From: Chelativorans sp. AA-79
GTDB taxonomy: Bacteria; Pseudomonadota; Alphaproteobacteria; Rhizobiales; Rhizobiaceae
Direction: 5' to 3'
Assembly: GCF_029457495.1 (NCBI RefSeq)
Contig: NZ_CP120361.1
Coordinates: forward strand, 2,496,001 to 2,560,000
Length of the DNA stretch: 64,000 nucleotides
The position numbers were made by a program, and so were the translations under genes. Shown here piece by piece: positions 19,377 to 31,354 of the stretch (its first letter is position 1; each line of letters starts with the position of its first letter). The notes beneath the pieces are model-generated. The model ran no database searches, was not told the DNA's origin, and saw nothing but the letters and a program-made list of their open reading frames with translations.

Positions 19377-19377
19377 G

Positions 19378-20343
19378 ATGGCGGATATGACTCTTTCCGG
19401 AGCCGAAGCCCGCCGCGCAACACGCCTGGATTTCATCCTGCTTCTCGTGGCCGTGGCGGGCCTGCTTGCCGCACCCTTCTTCTTCTACCCCATCTTCCTG
19501 ATGAAGATGCTGTGCTTCGCGCTCTTCGCCTGCGCCTTCAACCTGCTGCTCGGTTTCACGGGGCTGCTCTCCTTCGGCCACGCGGCTTTCTTCGGCGGCG
19601 CTGCCTATTTCACCGCCCATGCGGTGAAGGAGTGGGGCTGGACGCCGGAAGCGGGCGTGCTGCTGGGCCTCGTGGGCGCTGCCGCCATGGGAGCGGTGAT
19701 GGGTTTCCTCGCCATCCGCCGCCAGGGCATCTATTTCGCCATGGTCACGCTGGCGCTGGCACAGATGTTCTTCTTCTTCTGTCTCCAGGCGCCCTTCACC
19801 AGGGGCGAGGACGGCATCCAAGGCGTGCCGCGCGGCCATCTTTTCGGTTTCGTCGATCTCAATCAGCCGCTCAACATCTATTATTTCGTGCTCGCGGTGT
19901 TCCTGATCGGCGTTTTTGCCATCTGGCGCATCGTCAACTCACCCTTCGGCATGATCCTCAAGTCCATCCGCGAGAACGAGAACCGTGCGATCTCGCTGGG
20001 TTACAGCGTGCAGCGCTACAAGCTCGCCGCCTTCGTGATGTCGGCGGCGCTCGCGGGTCTCGCCGGCGCGTTGAAATCACTCGTTTTCCAGTTCGCCACG
20101 CTCACCGACGTGGGCTGGCAGATGTCGGGCGAGGTGATCCTCATGACGCTTCTCGGCGGCATCGGCACCATGGTGGGGCCGATCGTGGGGGCAGGGCTGG
20201 TGGTGGCGCTGCAGAACTATCTCGCCACCTCGCCGCTGCCGGTCACCATCGTCACCGGCGCGATCTTCATGATCTGCGTGCTCATCTTCCGTCGCGGCAT
20301 CGTGGGCGAGATCCAGGCCCTCCTGCAGCGGCGGGGCGGGTAG
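19378..20343 (+). CDS. Branched-chain-type ABC transporter permease (LivM-like)
   Basis: 321 aa, about nine membrane helices. LivM features: FNLLLGFTGLLSFGHAAFFGGAAY, RRQGIYFAMVTLALAQM, and the coupling loop SPFGMILKSIRENENRAISLGYSVQRYKLAAFV (key residues RENE..AISLGY). Starts directly after the LivH-like stop. Completes the importer. A short 80-nt gap separates it from the GMC oxidoreductase. Confidence 0.93.
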   Translation: MADMTLSGAEARRATRLDFILLLVAVAGLLAAPFFFYPIFLMKMLCFALFACAFNLLLGFTGLLSFGHAAFFGGAAYFTAHAVKEWGWTPEAGVLLGLVGAAAMGAVMGFLAIRRQGIYFAMVTLALAQMFFFFCLQAPFTRGEDGIQGVPRGHLFGFVDLNQPLNIYYFVLAVFLIGVFAIWRIVNSPFGMILKSIRENENRAISLGYSVQRYKLAAFVMSAALAGLAGALKSLVFQFATLTDVGWQMSGEVILMTLLGGIGTMVGPIVGAGLVVALQNYLATSPLPVTIVTGAIFMICVLIFRRGIVGEIQALLQRRGG

Positions 20344-20423
20344 GGGCGTGGCAATGGCTGGAAACGCCGGCAGCAGAACGCGGGCCACTCCAACCTTTCA
20401 GGCTTTTCGGGCCTATACCGCCC

Positions 20424-22022
20424 ATGCCTGAGACCTACGACTATATCATCGTCGGCGCGGGAACGGCGGGCTGCCTGCTCGCCAACCGGCTCTCGGCGGA
20501 CCCGAATGTCTCCGTCCTGCTGCTCGAAGCCGGCGGCAGCGACAACTATCACTGGATACACATCCCGGTCGGCTATCTCTACTGCATCTCCAACCCACGC
20601 ACGGACTGGTGCTTCACCACGCAGGCCGAGCCGGGGCTGGCCGGCCGCTCGCTCGCCTATCCGCGCGGCAGGGTGCTGGGCGGCTGCTCCTCCATCAACG
20701 GCATGATCTATATGCGCGGGCAGGCCCGCGATTATGACCTTTGGCGCCAGATGGGCTGCGCCGGCTGGGGCTGGGACGACGTGCTGCCCTACTTCCGGAA
20801 GACCGAGGACTATCATCTCGGCCCGGACGCGTACCACGGGGCCGGCGGCGAGTGGCGCGTGGAGGAGGCGCGCGTGCGCTGGGAGATCCTGGATGCCTTC
20901 CAGGCTGCCGCGGAGGCCGCCGGCATCCCGCGCACGGACGATTTCAACCGCGGCGACAACGAGGGCTCTTCCTATTTCAAGGTGAACCAGCGCCGCGGCA
21001 TCCGCTGGAACGCATCGAAAGCCTTCCTGCGGCCGGTCCGCCACCGTCGCAATCTCAAGGTCGAGACCAATGCCCATGCGCGCCGGCTCCTGATCGAGGA
21101 GCTGACGGCCAAGGGTGTCGAGTTCGACCAGCGCGGCACCACGCGCACGGTTCATGCGCGCCGCGAAGTGATCCTGGCCGCCGGCGCCATCGGCTCGCCG
21201 CATCTTCTGGAACTTTCCGGCATCGGCAAGGGCGAGGCGCTTCGGAAAGCGGGCATCGACGTTCTTCTTGAGCGGCGGGATGTCGGCGGGAACCTGCAGG
21301 ATCATCTGCAACTGCGCTGCGCCTACAAGGTCTCGGGCATCCGCACACTCAACGAGCGGGCAGGGCGCCTCATGGGCAAGATGGCGATCGCGGTGGAGTA
21401 TGCGCTGAGCCGATCGGGCGCGATGTCCATGGCGCCGAGCCAGCTCGGCCTCTTCACGCGCTCCGACCCCTCCTACGAGACGCCCAATCTCCAGTACCAC
21501 GTGCAGCCGCTGACGCTGGAAAGATTTGGCGAGCCGCTGCACGCTTTCCCGGCCTTCACGGCGAGCGTGTGCAATCTAAGGCCCGAAAGCCGGGGCTCCG
21601 TGCATGCCCTCTCGCCCGACTTCCGCCAGCATCCGGCGATCCAGCCGAACTATCTGTCGGCCGAGGCCGACAAGCATGTGGCGGCCGACGCAATCCGCCT
21701 CACCCGGCACATCGTGGCGCAGGAGCCGCTGAAGCCTTACAAGCCGGAAGAGTTCAAACCTGGGCCGGAGTTTCAGACCGAGGATCAGCTGGTGGAGGCT
21801 GCGGCCCTCATCGGCACCACGATCTTCCACCCCGTGGGCACCTGCCGCATGGGCGCGGACGAGGAGGCGGTCGTCGATCCGGCGCTGAAAATGCGCGGCA
21901 TTTCGCGCCTGCGCATAGCGGATGCCTCTGTGATGCCCACGATCACTTCGGGCAACACGAATTCCCCCACGCTGATGATCGCGGAGAAGGCCGCCGACCT
22001 GATCCTTTCCGATGCGCGCTGA
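20424..22022 (+). CDS. GMC-family FAD oxidoreductase (choline/alcohol dehydrogenase-like)
   Basis: 532 aa from the ATG at 20424 (the frame is open upstream into livM but lacks sense). Oxidises an alcohol group using FAD. Rossmann motif IIVGAGTAGCLLANRLS (residues 7-23), LLLEAGG, the GMC signature PRGRVLGGCSSINGMIYMRG (pieces YPRGRVLGG, SSINGMIYMRG), AGAIGSPHLLELSGIG, and at the C-terminus HPVGTCRMG and TSGNTNSPTLMIAEKAADLI. Although usually named choline dehydrogenase, it lies in an importer operon rather than with betB/betI, so the substrate is more likely the imported alcohol. The key catalytic HPVGTCRMG and NTNSP positions are intact. Confidence 0.9.
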   Translation: MPETYDYIIVGAGTAGCLLANRLSADPNVSVLLLEAGGSDNYHWIHIPVGYLYCISNPRTDWCFTTQAEPGLAGRSLAYPRGRVLGGCSSINGMIYMRGQARDYDLWRQMGCAGWGWDDVLPYFRKTEDYHLGPDAYHGAGGEWRVEEARVRWEILDAFQAAAEAAGIPRTDDFNRGDNEGSSYFKVNQRRGIRWNASKAFLRPVRHRRNLKVETNAHARRLLIEELTAKGVEFDQRGTTRTVHARREVILAAGAIGSPHLLELSGIGKGEALRKAGIDVLLERRDVGGNLQDHLQLRCAYKVSGIRTLNERAGRLMGKMAIAVEYALSRSGAMSMAPSQLGLFTRSDPSYETPNLQYHVQPLTLERFGEPLHAFPAFTASVCNLRPESRGSVHALSPDFRQHPAIQPNYLSAEADKHVAADAIRLTRHIVAQEPLKPYKPEEFKPGPEFQTEDQLVEAAALIGTTIFHPVGTCRMGADEEAVVDPALKMRGISRLRIADASVMPTITSGNTNSPTLMIAEKAADLILSDAR

Positions 22023-22039
22023 GACCGGCGCCTTGTGCC

Positions 22040-22285
22040 CTACTCCGACAGGACCCTGGCTTCCGACGCTGCATCGACAAAGGCGGTTCGGGCGATCTCC
22101 GCGGGCATGTCGCCGTGCATCGCCCGCTGACAGGCGCGCAGCGCCGCCTGATGTTTCATGCTCCCTCGTTCACGCCAGTTGCCGCTCAGCACGTCGATCG
22201 CTTGCCGCGCGCTCGACACGTAGCGGATGTCGCCGGTGATGCATTCGGAAACGGGCACCGGTCTGGAAAACCAACCTTCGTTCAT
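22040..22285 (-). CDS. DUF982 domain protein
   Basis: 81 aa, cytoplasmic, function unknown. Start at 22285 with a GGGAGATC ribosome site. Matches the DUF982 pattern common in Rhizobiales: a short N-terminal strand (WFSRPVPV), a middle helix around VSSARQAIDVLSGNWRERG and a C-terminal helix ending EIARTAFVDAASEARVL. Convergent with the GMC gene, only 17 nt from its stop. Recognised from pattern memory, so moderately sure. Confidence 0.75.
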   Translation of the reverse strand: MNEGWFSRPVPVSECITGDIRYVSSARQAIDVLSGNWRERGSMKHQAALRACQRAMHGDMPAEIARTAFVDAASEARVLSE

Positions 22286-22587
22286 GGTCGGATCTCCCTT
22301 GAAGATCAAAGAAAAATCCTATCACAAAAAGCATGCCGCATGAAGGAAAACCCCGTTGACCCGACCGGCAGCGGTGAGGCGTGCCCAGGAGCCGGCGCGG
22401 TGCATGCCGACTTTCAGGCTGGACACATCTCTGCAAGGGCACACGGCCGGGAGGAGGAAGCCGAGCAGGAGAAAACGGGCGGCAAGATACGCCGCGAGAC
22501 GGCCCGGCTTGAGCCGCCGTCGACCTGTGAAGGGGAGAGGATGCTAAAAGTCTGGAAAAACAGCGATGCCAAAGCCTTGGAAGGCAA
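22286..22587. other. Gap without recognised features between DUF982 gene and tRNA-Asp
   Basis: 302 nt. It must contain the DUF982 promoter on the minus strand and the 3' trailer of tRNA-Asp. Short reading frames here are arginine/alanine-rich and end inside the tRNA; no repeat, terminator or small-RNA-like structure stands out. Confidence 0.5.
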
Positions 22588-22664
22588 TGGCGCGAGTGAC
22601 GGGGCTCGAACCCGCGACCTCCGGCGTGACAGGCCGGCACTCTAACCAACTGAGCTACACCCGC
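22588..22664 (-). tRNA. tRNA-Asp (GTC)
   Basis: Reads on the minus strand as a complete cloverleaf: acceptor GCGGGTG with CACTCGC (one G-T pair), D-arm GCTC..GAGT, anticodon arm CCGGC-CTGTCAC-GCCGG with anticodon GTC, T-arm GCGGG-TTCGAGC-CCCGT. The 3' CCA is encoded (22588-22590). Confidence 0.97.
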
Positions 22665-22856
22665 GCTTCCGATATGCGCAACCGCATGTCGTGGCGGTCA
22701 ATTAGGCGGTTCGCATTGACCTGTCAAGCAGGTCCGGGCCATTTGCCGGATGAATTCACGACGCCGTCTCCGGAGGCTTCGGCACGCTGATTTTCCCTTG
22801 CGGTCAAGCGCCGAACCGCCTAAACGGACGGGCTTGAAACCGGCCGACGGCCGCGC

Positions 22857-22932
<76 letters not shown>

Positions 22933-23100
22933 GCCTTTCCCATTTGAATGTCTTGCATTTTCTTGGCCCGCAGGGCGTCCGCGCCGACACCGGGTTACAG
23001 CGCCTGTGGAATGGGTGCTTTCGGTTACATCCATGATTTCCCGAGCCCGACCGGCGTGCTTCCCTCGTCGCCCACCGGCCGCCACAGCAGCCCCGGCGTT

Positions 23101-23601
23101 CTACTGGCCGCTGAGATGGCGCCTGGCCACCCACCCCTGCCAGCCGTCCACACGGATCTTCTGCCAGTTGCCGACGGAGTAGGGCAGGAAGGCGATCCCG
23201 CATTGCCGGCGGCCGCGGCGCGTGAGCACGCGCGACCGCGGCGAAGGGAAGGCCCGCAGATTGAGGCGGTCCCCCGGCGCCACGCCGGTGACGCAGTACA
23301 TGGCAGGCGAGACCATGGCTATATAGTGCCCGTGCACCCAGCCGCGATTGTGCCCGTCCTCCACCAGGCACCAGTCTCCCCGGCATTCCCTCTGCACGAC
23401 GATCCCGCAGGTGCCGTAGCGGAGCCGGCTCAATATCGGCGCGCTCGTGCCGGGCCGTTCGCGCATGTTGAGCGCGTCGTCGCTGCGGACATTGACGACG
23501 CAATGCTCCTCCCCCGGCACCACCTGGCCTGCACTGGCGGCATTCGCCGCAAACAGAAGAAAACCGGCGACTCCCGCCGCTTTCAGGAACCGATTGATCA
23601 T
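23101..23601 (-). CDS. Secreted double-SH3 (bacterial SH3b) domain protein
   Basis: 166 aa. Signal peptide 1-24 (MINRFLKAAGVAGFLLFAANAASA). Two bacterial SH3-like repeats follow: ~33-92 (VNVRSDDALNMRERPG ... DWCLVEDGHNRGWVHGHYI) and ~100-163 (CVTGVAPGDRLNLRAFPSP ... WQKIRVDGWQGWVARRHL). Such periplasmic proteins usually bind peptidoglycan or associate with wall enzymes. The cysteines (six in the mature part) could make disulfides. Stands alone between tRNA-Val and the SDR gene; no partner enzyme is adjacent. Confidence 0.8.
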   Translation of the reverse strand: MINRFLKAAGVAGFLLFAANAASAGQVVPGEEHCVVNVRSDDALNMRERPGTSAPILSRLRYGTCGIVVQRECRGDWCLVEDGHNRGWVHGHYIAMVSPAMYCVTGVAPGDRLNLRAFPSPRSRVLTRRGRRQCGIAFLPYSVGNWQKIRVDGWQGWVARRHLSGQ

Positions 23602-23687
23602 GTATCTCTCTCCAGCCTCATGGAGAGTGCTTCTAGCGCCCGTGAGATGAACGGCCGATGTATGCCGGCCGGCCCCGGTTACGGACG

Positions 23688-24431
23688 CTAGCGCCCGCCC
23701 GACACGTCGATGAAGCCGCCCGTCACATAGGAGGAGGCATCGCCGAGGAGCCAGAGAATGGCTTCCGCCACTTCCTCGGCCCGTCCGGCGCGGCCGAGCG
23801 GGGAGCCAACGCCGAGCCGCCGCGCGCGGTCGGGTTGCCCGCCGCTTGCATGGATCTCCGTCTCGATCAGGCCGGGCCGGACGGCGTTCACGCGCACGCC
23901 TTCGCCGCCCATCTCCTTGGCCAGCCCGATGGTCAGCGTATCCACGGCCGCCTTGGAGCCCGCATAGTCCACATATTCGAACGGCGAGCCCAGACGGGCA
24001 GCCATGGACGAGACCAGCACGATGGATCCGCCAGGGCCGCCGCGGCTCTTCGCCAGCCGGCGTGCGGCCTCGCGCGCGGTGAGATAGGCGCCGATCGTGT
24101 TCACCTCGAAGATGCGCCGCATGCGGTCGAGCCCGATCTCCACCAGCGGCCGGGAAGGGGCGACGATGCCGGCATTGGCCACCACGCCCGTGAGCGGGCC
24201 CAGTTCCCGCTCGGCCGCATCATAGATGGCGACGACGTCGGCTTCGTCTGCCACGTCGCCTCGCACGGCGGCGGCCTTGCCGCCCGCGGCGGTGATCTCC
24301 GTCACCACATCCTCCGCGGCGCCGGCATTGCCGACATAGTTGACCGCCACCGACCACCCCTTCGCCGCTGCCAACAGCGCCGTTGCGCGGCCGATGCCCC
24401 GGCTTCCGCCGGTGACCAGAACCGAATGCAT
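23688..24431 (-). CDS. Short-chain dehydrogenase/reductase (glucose 1-dehydrogenase-like)
   Basis: 247 aa NAD(P)-dependent oxidoreductase; start at 24431 after GGGAGGGG, an earlier in-frame start adds a non-homologous R-rich stretch. Classical SDR: TGGSRGIG cofactor motif (7-14), VANAGIV (84-90), catalytic S141/S142, Y156 and K160 in YAGSK, and the C-terminal YVTGGFIDVSGG. Substrate unknown; SDRs of this form act on sugars, acetoacetyl groups or steroids. Divergent from the histidine kinase at 24597. Confidence 0.9.
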   Translation of the reverse strand: MHSVLVTGGSRGIGRATALLAAAKGWSVAVNYVGNAGAAEDVVTEITAAGGKAAAVRGDVADEADVVAIYDAAERELGPLTGVVANAGIVAPSRPLVEIGLDRMRRIFEVNTIGAYLTAREAARRLAKSRGGPGGSIVLVSSMAARLGSPFEYVDYAGSKAAVDTLTIGLAKEMGGEGVRVNAVRPGLIETEIHASGGQPDRARRLGVGSPLGRAGRAEEVAEAILWLLGDASSYVTGGFIDVSGGR

Positions 24432-24596
24432 GAACCCCTCCCTGAGCCTGACGATCCTTCGTTCAGGATGGAGGCAAAGGGCCGCCGCGACAATGCGCAT
24501 GGCTGCATCGCTGCCATGCGCCCGGTGTCGGCCGGGGACTCGAGGGAACGCCACGCCTGCCTCGAGAATTAACAATTACGAGCGGAGGAACAGACA

Positions 24597-25814
24597 TTGG
24601 CATCCGGATCGTCAGGAAACGACGATATTGTCCCCGAACGGGCAACTGTGGCGGAGGAACTGGCATACCGGCTGCGCCAGCAGCAGATTTCCGCGGAATA
24701 TGCACTCTTCGCCCTGAAGACGCACGATGTGCAGGCGCTGCTGCAACAGGCGTCGAAGCTCTGCGCGCAAGGCTTGCAGAGCAAATTGTGCAAGGTGATG
24801 GAATACATCCCGGAAGAACATCAGTTTATCGTACGGGCTGGTGTCGGCTGGAAGCCGGGCGTCGTCGGGCAGGTGAAGACAGGGGCCGATGCCGAAAGTC
24901 CGACCGGCTATGCGTTCATGACCGGGCTATCGATCATCTCCAATCACCTCCAAGGAGAGAGCCGCTTCCGGACCCCGCGGATCCTCGCCGACCACGGCGT
25001 GAAGCGGGCGATCAACACGCTGATCCAGTGCAGCGGGGAGCGCTTCGGCGTGCTCGAGGTGGACAGCCCCATCAATGGCCGGTTCACCGAGGCCGATCTG
25101 GTTTTCGTGACGGGTATGGCCAATCTCTTGGGCGTGGCGCTGGAGCGGCAGCGGGTGGAAGAGACGTTGAAGCGGAAGGAAGAGTTGCTGCAGCAAGCGC
25201 TCAGGCATGAGGAGATGCTGTCCCGCGAAATCAACCACCGGGTCAAGAACAGCCTTGCCATCGTGAGCGGGCTCCTGAATGCGCAGGGTCGTACGATATC
25301 CGACCCGCATTTGCGGCAAGCTCTGGCGGACGCCGAGGCGCGCGTCCATGCGATTGGACGGATCCATGAACTGCTCGGCCGCAAAAAGGGCGTCGAATCC
25401 GTCAGCCTCCCCGTATTCCTGGGCGATCTTTGCGCTTATCTGCAGGCCTCCGCGCCGGGGCACGACCTTGTTCTCGATGTCGCCCCCGTGATGCTCGCCA
25501 CCGGGCAAGCCATATCGCTCGGGCTCTTGGTCAACGAGCTCATCACCAATGCGTTGAAGCATGCCTACGCGGACGGATCCGGCCCGGTTCTCGTCAAGGT
25601 GGCCCGCGAAGGCGGCATGCTGCGCCTCGAGGTCGCCGACCGGGGTGTGGGGATGCCAGCAGAGGGCGCGCCGCTCAAGGGCCATGGGCTCGGCAGGAAG
25701 GTCATCGCGAGTTTGAGCGCGCATCTCGGAGGGACGGCCGAATGGCGGGATGCGAATCCCGGAACCATGTTCGTACTGACGTTCCGGCCCGATCAAGTGT
25801 CGGCTGACGAATAG
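24597..25814 (+). CDS. GAF-domain sensor histidine kinase (HisKA_2/HWE-like)
   Basis: 405 aa, no membrane segment, so a cytoplasmic sensor. TTG start chosen because AGCGGAGGAA lies 7 nt before it and the next ATG would cut into the GAF domain. GAF domain ~40-185 (CAQGLQSKLCKVMEYIPEEHQF ... FGVLEVDSP, with TEADLVFVTGMANLLGVALE), a coiled linker 187-208, the phosphorylation site H214 in REINHRVKNSLAIVSGLL (HisKA_2), and the ATPase domain with NELITNALKHA, DRGVGMP and HGLGRKVI. This kinase family in Rhizobiales often works with the general stress response or is an orphan. No response regulator is adjacent. Confidence 0.88.
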   Translation: MASGSSGNDDIVPERATVAEELAYRLRQQQISAEYALFALKTHDVQALLQQASKLCAQGLQSKLCKVMEYIPEEHQFIVRAGVGWKPGVVGQVKTGADAESPTGYAFMTGLSIISNHLQGESRFRTPRILADHGVKRAINTLIQCSGERFGVLEVDSPINGRFTEADLVFVTGMANLLGVALERQRVEETLKRKEELLQQALRHEEMLSREINHRVKNSLAIVSGLLNAQGRTISDPHLRQALADAEARVHAIGRIHELLGRKKGVESVSLPVFLGDLCAYLQASAPGHDLVLDVAPVMLATGQAISLGLLVNELITNALKHAYADGSGPVLVKVAREGGMLRLEVADRGVGMPAEGAPLKGHGLGRKVIASLSAHLGGTAEWRDANPGTMFVLTFRPDQVSADE

Positions 25815-25908
25815 TCCGCCGGCCCGGCGACACGCTTCCGCTTGCTCACGCAAAAAGGCGGCGGATCGGCCTCGTCCGATTCCGCCGCCGCTTGAGCGCC
25901 TTGGGCTA

Positions 25909-26220
25909 CTATTGGATGATGTGCACGATGCGCCTGGTTTCCGGCTCGACGAGCACCGTGCGTCCGTCCACCACCACATACCGGTATTCGGCCTCGAGGT
26001 CCGGCGCCTCGAGAGGATGGAGCTCGATCGTGTCGGGCAGCGTGGTGCCCACCTCGATCGTCACGTCGGCAGGAGGCGCTACCGGCTCCACCTGATGCTC
26101 GACCACATATTCGCGGATGACGGTCTCCTGCTCGGGAGAAATGACCACGGTGGTCTGCGCGTAGCCAGCCCCGCCCGTGAGCAGGAAGGCGGTAACGGTG
26201 GCGGTAAGTAAGGCTTTCAT
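25909..26220 (-). CDS. DUF1236-type small secreted protein
   Basis: 103 aa from the ATG at 26220 (ribosome site TTGGAGGAA). Signal peptide 1-21 (MKALLTATVTAFLLTGGAGYA). The mature part has the DUF1236 pattern: ISPEQETVIREYVVEHQ, VGTTLPDTIELHPL, YRYVVVDGRTVLVEPETRRIVHII. This periplasmic family is widespread in Rhizobiales and of unknown function. Convergent with the histidine kinase, divergent from dnaE. Confidence 0.85.
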   Translation of the reverse strand: MKALLTATVTAFLLTGGAGYAQTTVVISPEQETVIREYVVEHQVEPVAPPADVTIEVGTTLPDTIELHPLEAPDLEAEYRYVVVDGRTVLVEPETRRIVHIIQ

Positions 26221-26307
26221 GATTTCCTCCAAAGGGGTTTGGGTTTCCACAGAAATTCACGAGAGGCCTACTCGTTCCCGAGTTCCGCCACCCTCCCTTG
26301 TTTTCGT

Positions 26308-26331
26308 GGCAAGGCCCATGGCGGCCTTGCC
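26308..26331. other. 9-bp hairpin between DUF1236 gene and dnaE
   Basis: GGCAAGGCC (26308-26316) and GGCCTTGCC (26323-26331) around a 6-nt loop. No T-run on either side. Could be part of the dnaE leader or a regulatory dyad between the two divergent genes. Confidence 0.4.
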
Positions 26332-26397
26332 GTCTCGGGCGCACCGGCGCTACATGGGCGGATCGGCCACACGAATCTCACGAGGAAGCGATAGGAC

Positions 26398-29916
<3,519 letters not shown>

Positions 29917-30061
29917 GCTGGCTGCTGGATAGGCGAGATTTTTTCTCCGGCCCCGATCGCCCCATCCGCCGTTGGCAGGTCGATGCAGCCGAGCGCGGCG
30001 AGACGATCAATCCCAGCTGCACAGATTTGCGACGACAAGAACCTGTCGATTCCATTGCATC

Positions 30062-30090
30062 TTGTCTAGCGAGCAGCGCTGCGCTAGATA
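30062..30090 (+). promoter_or_regulatory. Sigma70-type promoter of the repair cassette
   Basis: TTGTCT (30062-30067), exactly 17 nt, TAGATA (30085-30090). The spacer holds a near-perfect inverted repeat (TCTAGCG 30065-30071 with CGCTAGA 30082-30088, inner CAGCGCTG palindrome). The LexA box begins 2 nt after the -10 element, the expected layout for a LexA-repressed promoter. Confidence 0.7.
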
Positions 30091-30091
30091 A

Positions 30092-30106
30092 GAACAAAAG
30101 AAGAAC
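30092..30106 (+). promoter_or_regulatory. LexA (SOS) box, perfect GAAC-N7-GAAC
   Basis: GAAC (30092-30095), AAAAGAA, GAAC (30103-30106). This is the exact alphaproteobacterial LexA consensus (GTTC-N7-GTTC on the other strand). It lies over the predicted transcription start and 15 nt before the GTG of the radical SAM gene, so bound LexA would block transcription. Confidence 0.85.
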
Positions 30107-30120
30107 AATGGAGTTTCGCC

Positions 30121-31353
30121 GTGCCCCTCACACTGCTGCAGAAGCTGGAGATACTGGCCGACGCCGCCAAATACGACGCCTCCTGCGTCTCGTCGGGCGG
30201 AGAGAAGCGCAGGGCCGGCAAGGGCATCGGCTCGGTCACGGGGCAGGGCATCTGCCACGCTTTCACCCCGGATGGCCGCTGCGTTTCGCTCCTGAAGGTG
30301 CTGCTCACCAATTTCTGTATGTATGACTGCGTCTATTGCGTCAGCCGGCGATCCAGCAACGTGCCGCGCGCCCGGTTCAGCGTGGACGAGGTGGTCAAGC
30401 TCACCCTCGACCTGTACCGGCGCAATTGCATCGAGGGGCTGTTCCTGTCCTCCGGGATCGTGCGCTCGGCCGACGATACGATGGCGGATCTGGTCCGCGT
30501 CGCGAAGGCGCTTCGGGAGGAGCATGGCTTTCGCGGCTACATACATCTGAAGACCATTCCGGGTGCGAGCGCGGAGCTCCTCAACGAGGCGGGGCTTTAT
30601 GCCGACCGGCTGTCGATGAATGTCGAACTTCCGGCCGAAGCCGCGCTTGAAAAACTGGCGCCGGAAAAATCGGCCGCCGATATCAAGCGAGGGCTCGCCC
30701 GCACCCGCGCGCAGATCGAGGCGTTCAGCGAGCCGGCGCGCGCGGGGCGCGCCGGGCCGCCGCGTTTCGCCCCGGCAGGGCAGAGCACGCAGATGGTGGT
30801 GGGGGCGGATATGTCTTCGGATCGTGACATTCTCCGCGCAAGCAGCCGTCTTTATGCCTCGTATGCGCTGCAGCGCGTCTATTATTCTGCATTCAGCCCG
30901 ACCGGCCACCCTTCCGCGGGCCTGCCGGACGAACCCACGCCGCTCCTGCGCGAACATCGCCTCTATCAGGCCGATTGGCTGCTCCGCTTCTACGAGTTCT
31001 CGCTTCCGGAGGTGGAGGAGGCCATGCCCGGCGGCATGCTGGACCTGTCGATCGATCCCAAGCTCGCTTGGGCGCTTGCCCATCGCGATGCGTTTCCCGT
31101 CGATGTCAACCGGGCCAGCCGCGAAATGCTTTTGCGTGTGCCTGGCCTTGGCACACGGGCGGTGGACCGCATCGTCGCATCGCGCCGGTACGCCACGCTT
31201 CGCATGGGCGAGCTTGCACGTTTGACCGGCTCCATCCAGCGTATCAGACCCTTCGTCGTGACGCCGGATTGGCGCCCGGGCGGGCTGCTGGAGGCGGAGC
31301 GGCTGAAACAACGGTTTACGCCGAAGCCGCGGCAGCTTTCGCTGGCACTTTGA
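30121..31353 (+). CDS. Radical SAM protein linked to UDG (putative DNA modification/repair, TIGR03916-like)
   Basis: 410 aa. GTG start at 30121 with TGGAG 7 nt upstream; an ATG at 30108 is out of frame. Radical SAM 4Fe-4S motif C66, C70, C73 (CMYDCVYC), which binds S-adenosylmethionine, within a TIM-barrel (SLLKVLLTNFC ... LFLSSGIVRS ... GYIHLKTIPGAS). The C-terminal ~325-360 is a helix-hairpin-helix (VDVNRASREMLLRVPGLGTRAVDRI), a non-specific DNA-binding element. The family is known by its constant linkage to a UdgX-family gene and is assumed to act on damaged or modified DNA, like spore photoproduct lyase; its reaction is not established. LexA-controlled here, and the next gene begins 1 nt after its stop. 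Confidence 0.9.
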   Translation: MPLTLLQKLEILADAAKYDASCVSSGGEKRRAGKGIGSVTGQGICHAFTPDGRCVSLLKVLLTNFCMYDCVYCVSRRSSNVPRARFSVDEVVKLTLDLYRRNCIEGLFLSSGIVRSADDTMADLVRVAKALREEHGFRGYIHLKTIPGASAELLNEAGLYADRLSMNVELPAEAALEKLAPEKSAADIKRGLARTRAQIEAFSEPARAGRAGPPRFAPAGQSTQMVVGADMSSDRDILRASSRLYASYALQRVYYSAFSPTGHPSAGLPDEPTPLLREHRLYQADWLLRFYEFSLPEVEEAMPGGMLDLSIDPKLAWALAHRDAFPVDVNRASREMLLRVPGLGTRAVDRIVASRRYATLRMGELARLTGSIQRIRPFVVTPDWRPGGLLEAERLKQRFTPKPRQLSLAL

Positions 31354-31354
31354 G

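Noticed and set aside
22012..22649. Small plus- and minus-strand frames across the DUF982/tRNA-Asp area
   Set aside because: They run into the tRNA gene or lie opposite the DUF982 gene and show no protein-like conservation.
30108..30326. ATG at 30108 as start of the radical SAM gene
   Set aside because: Out of frame with the radical SAM coding region; its product is arginine-rich and lacks a family match.
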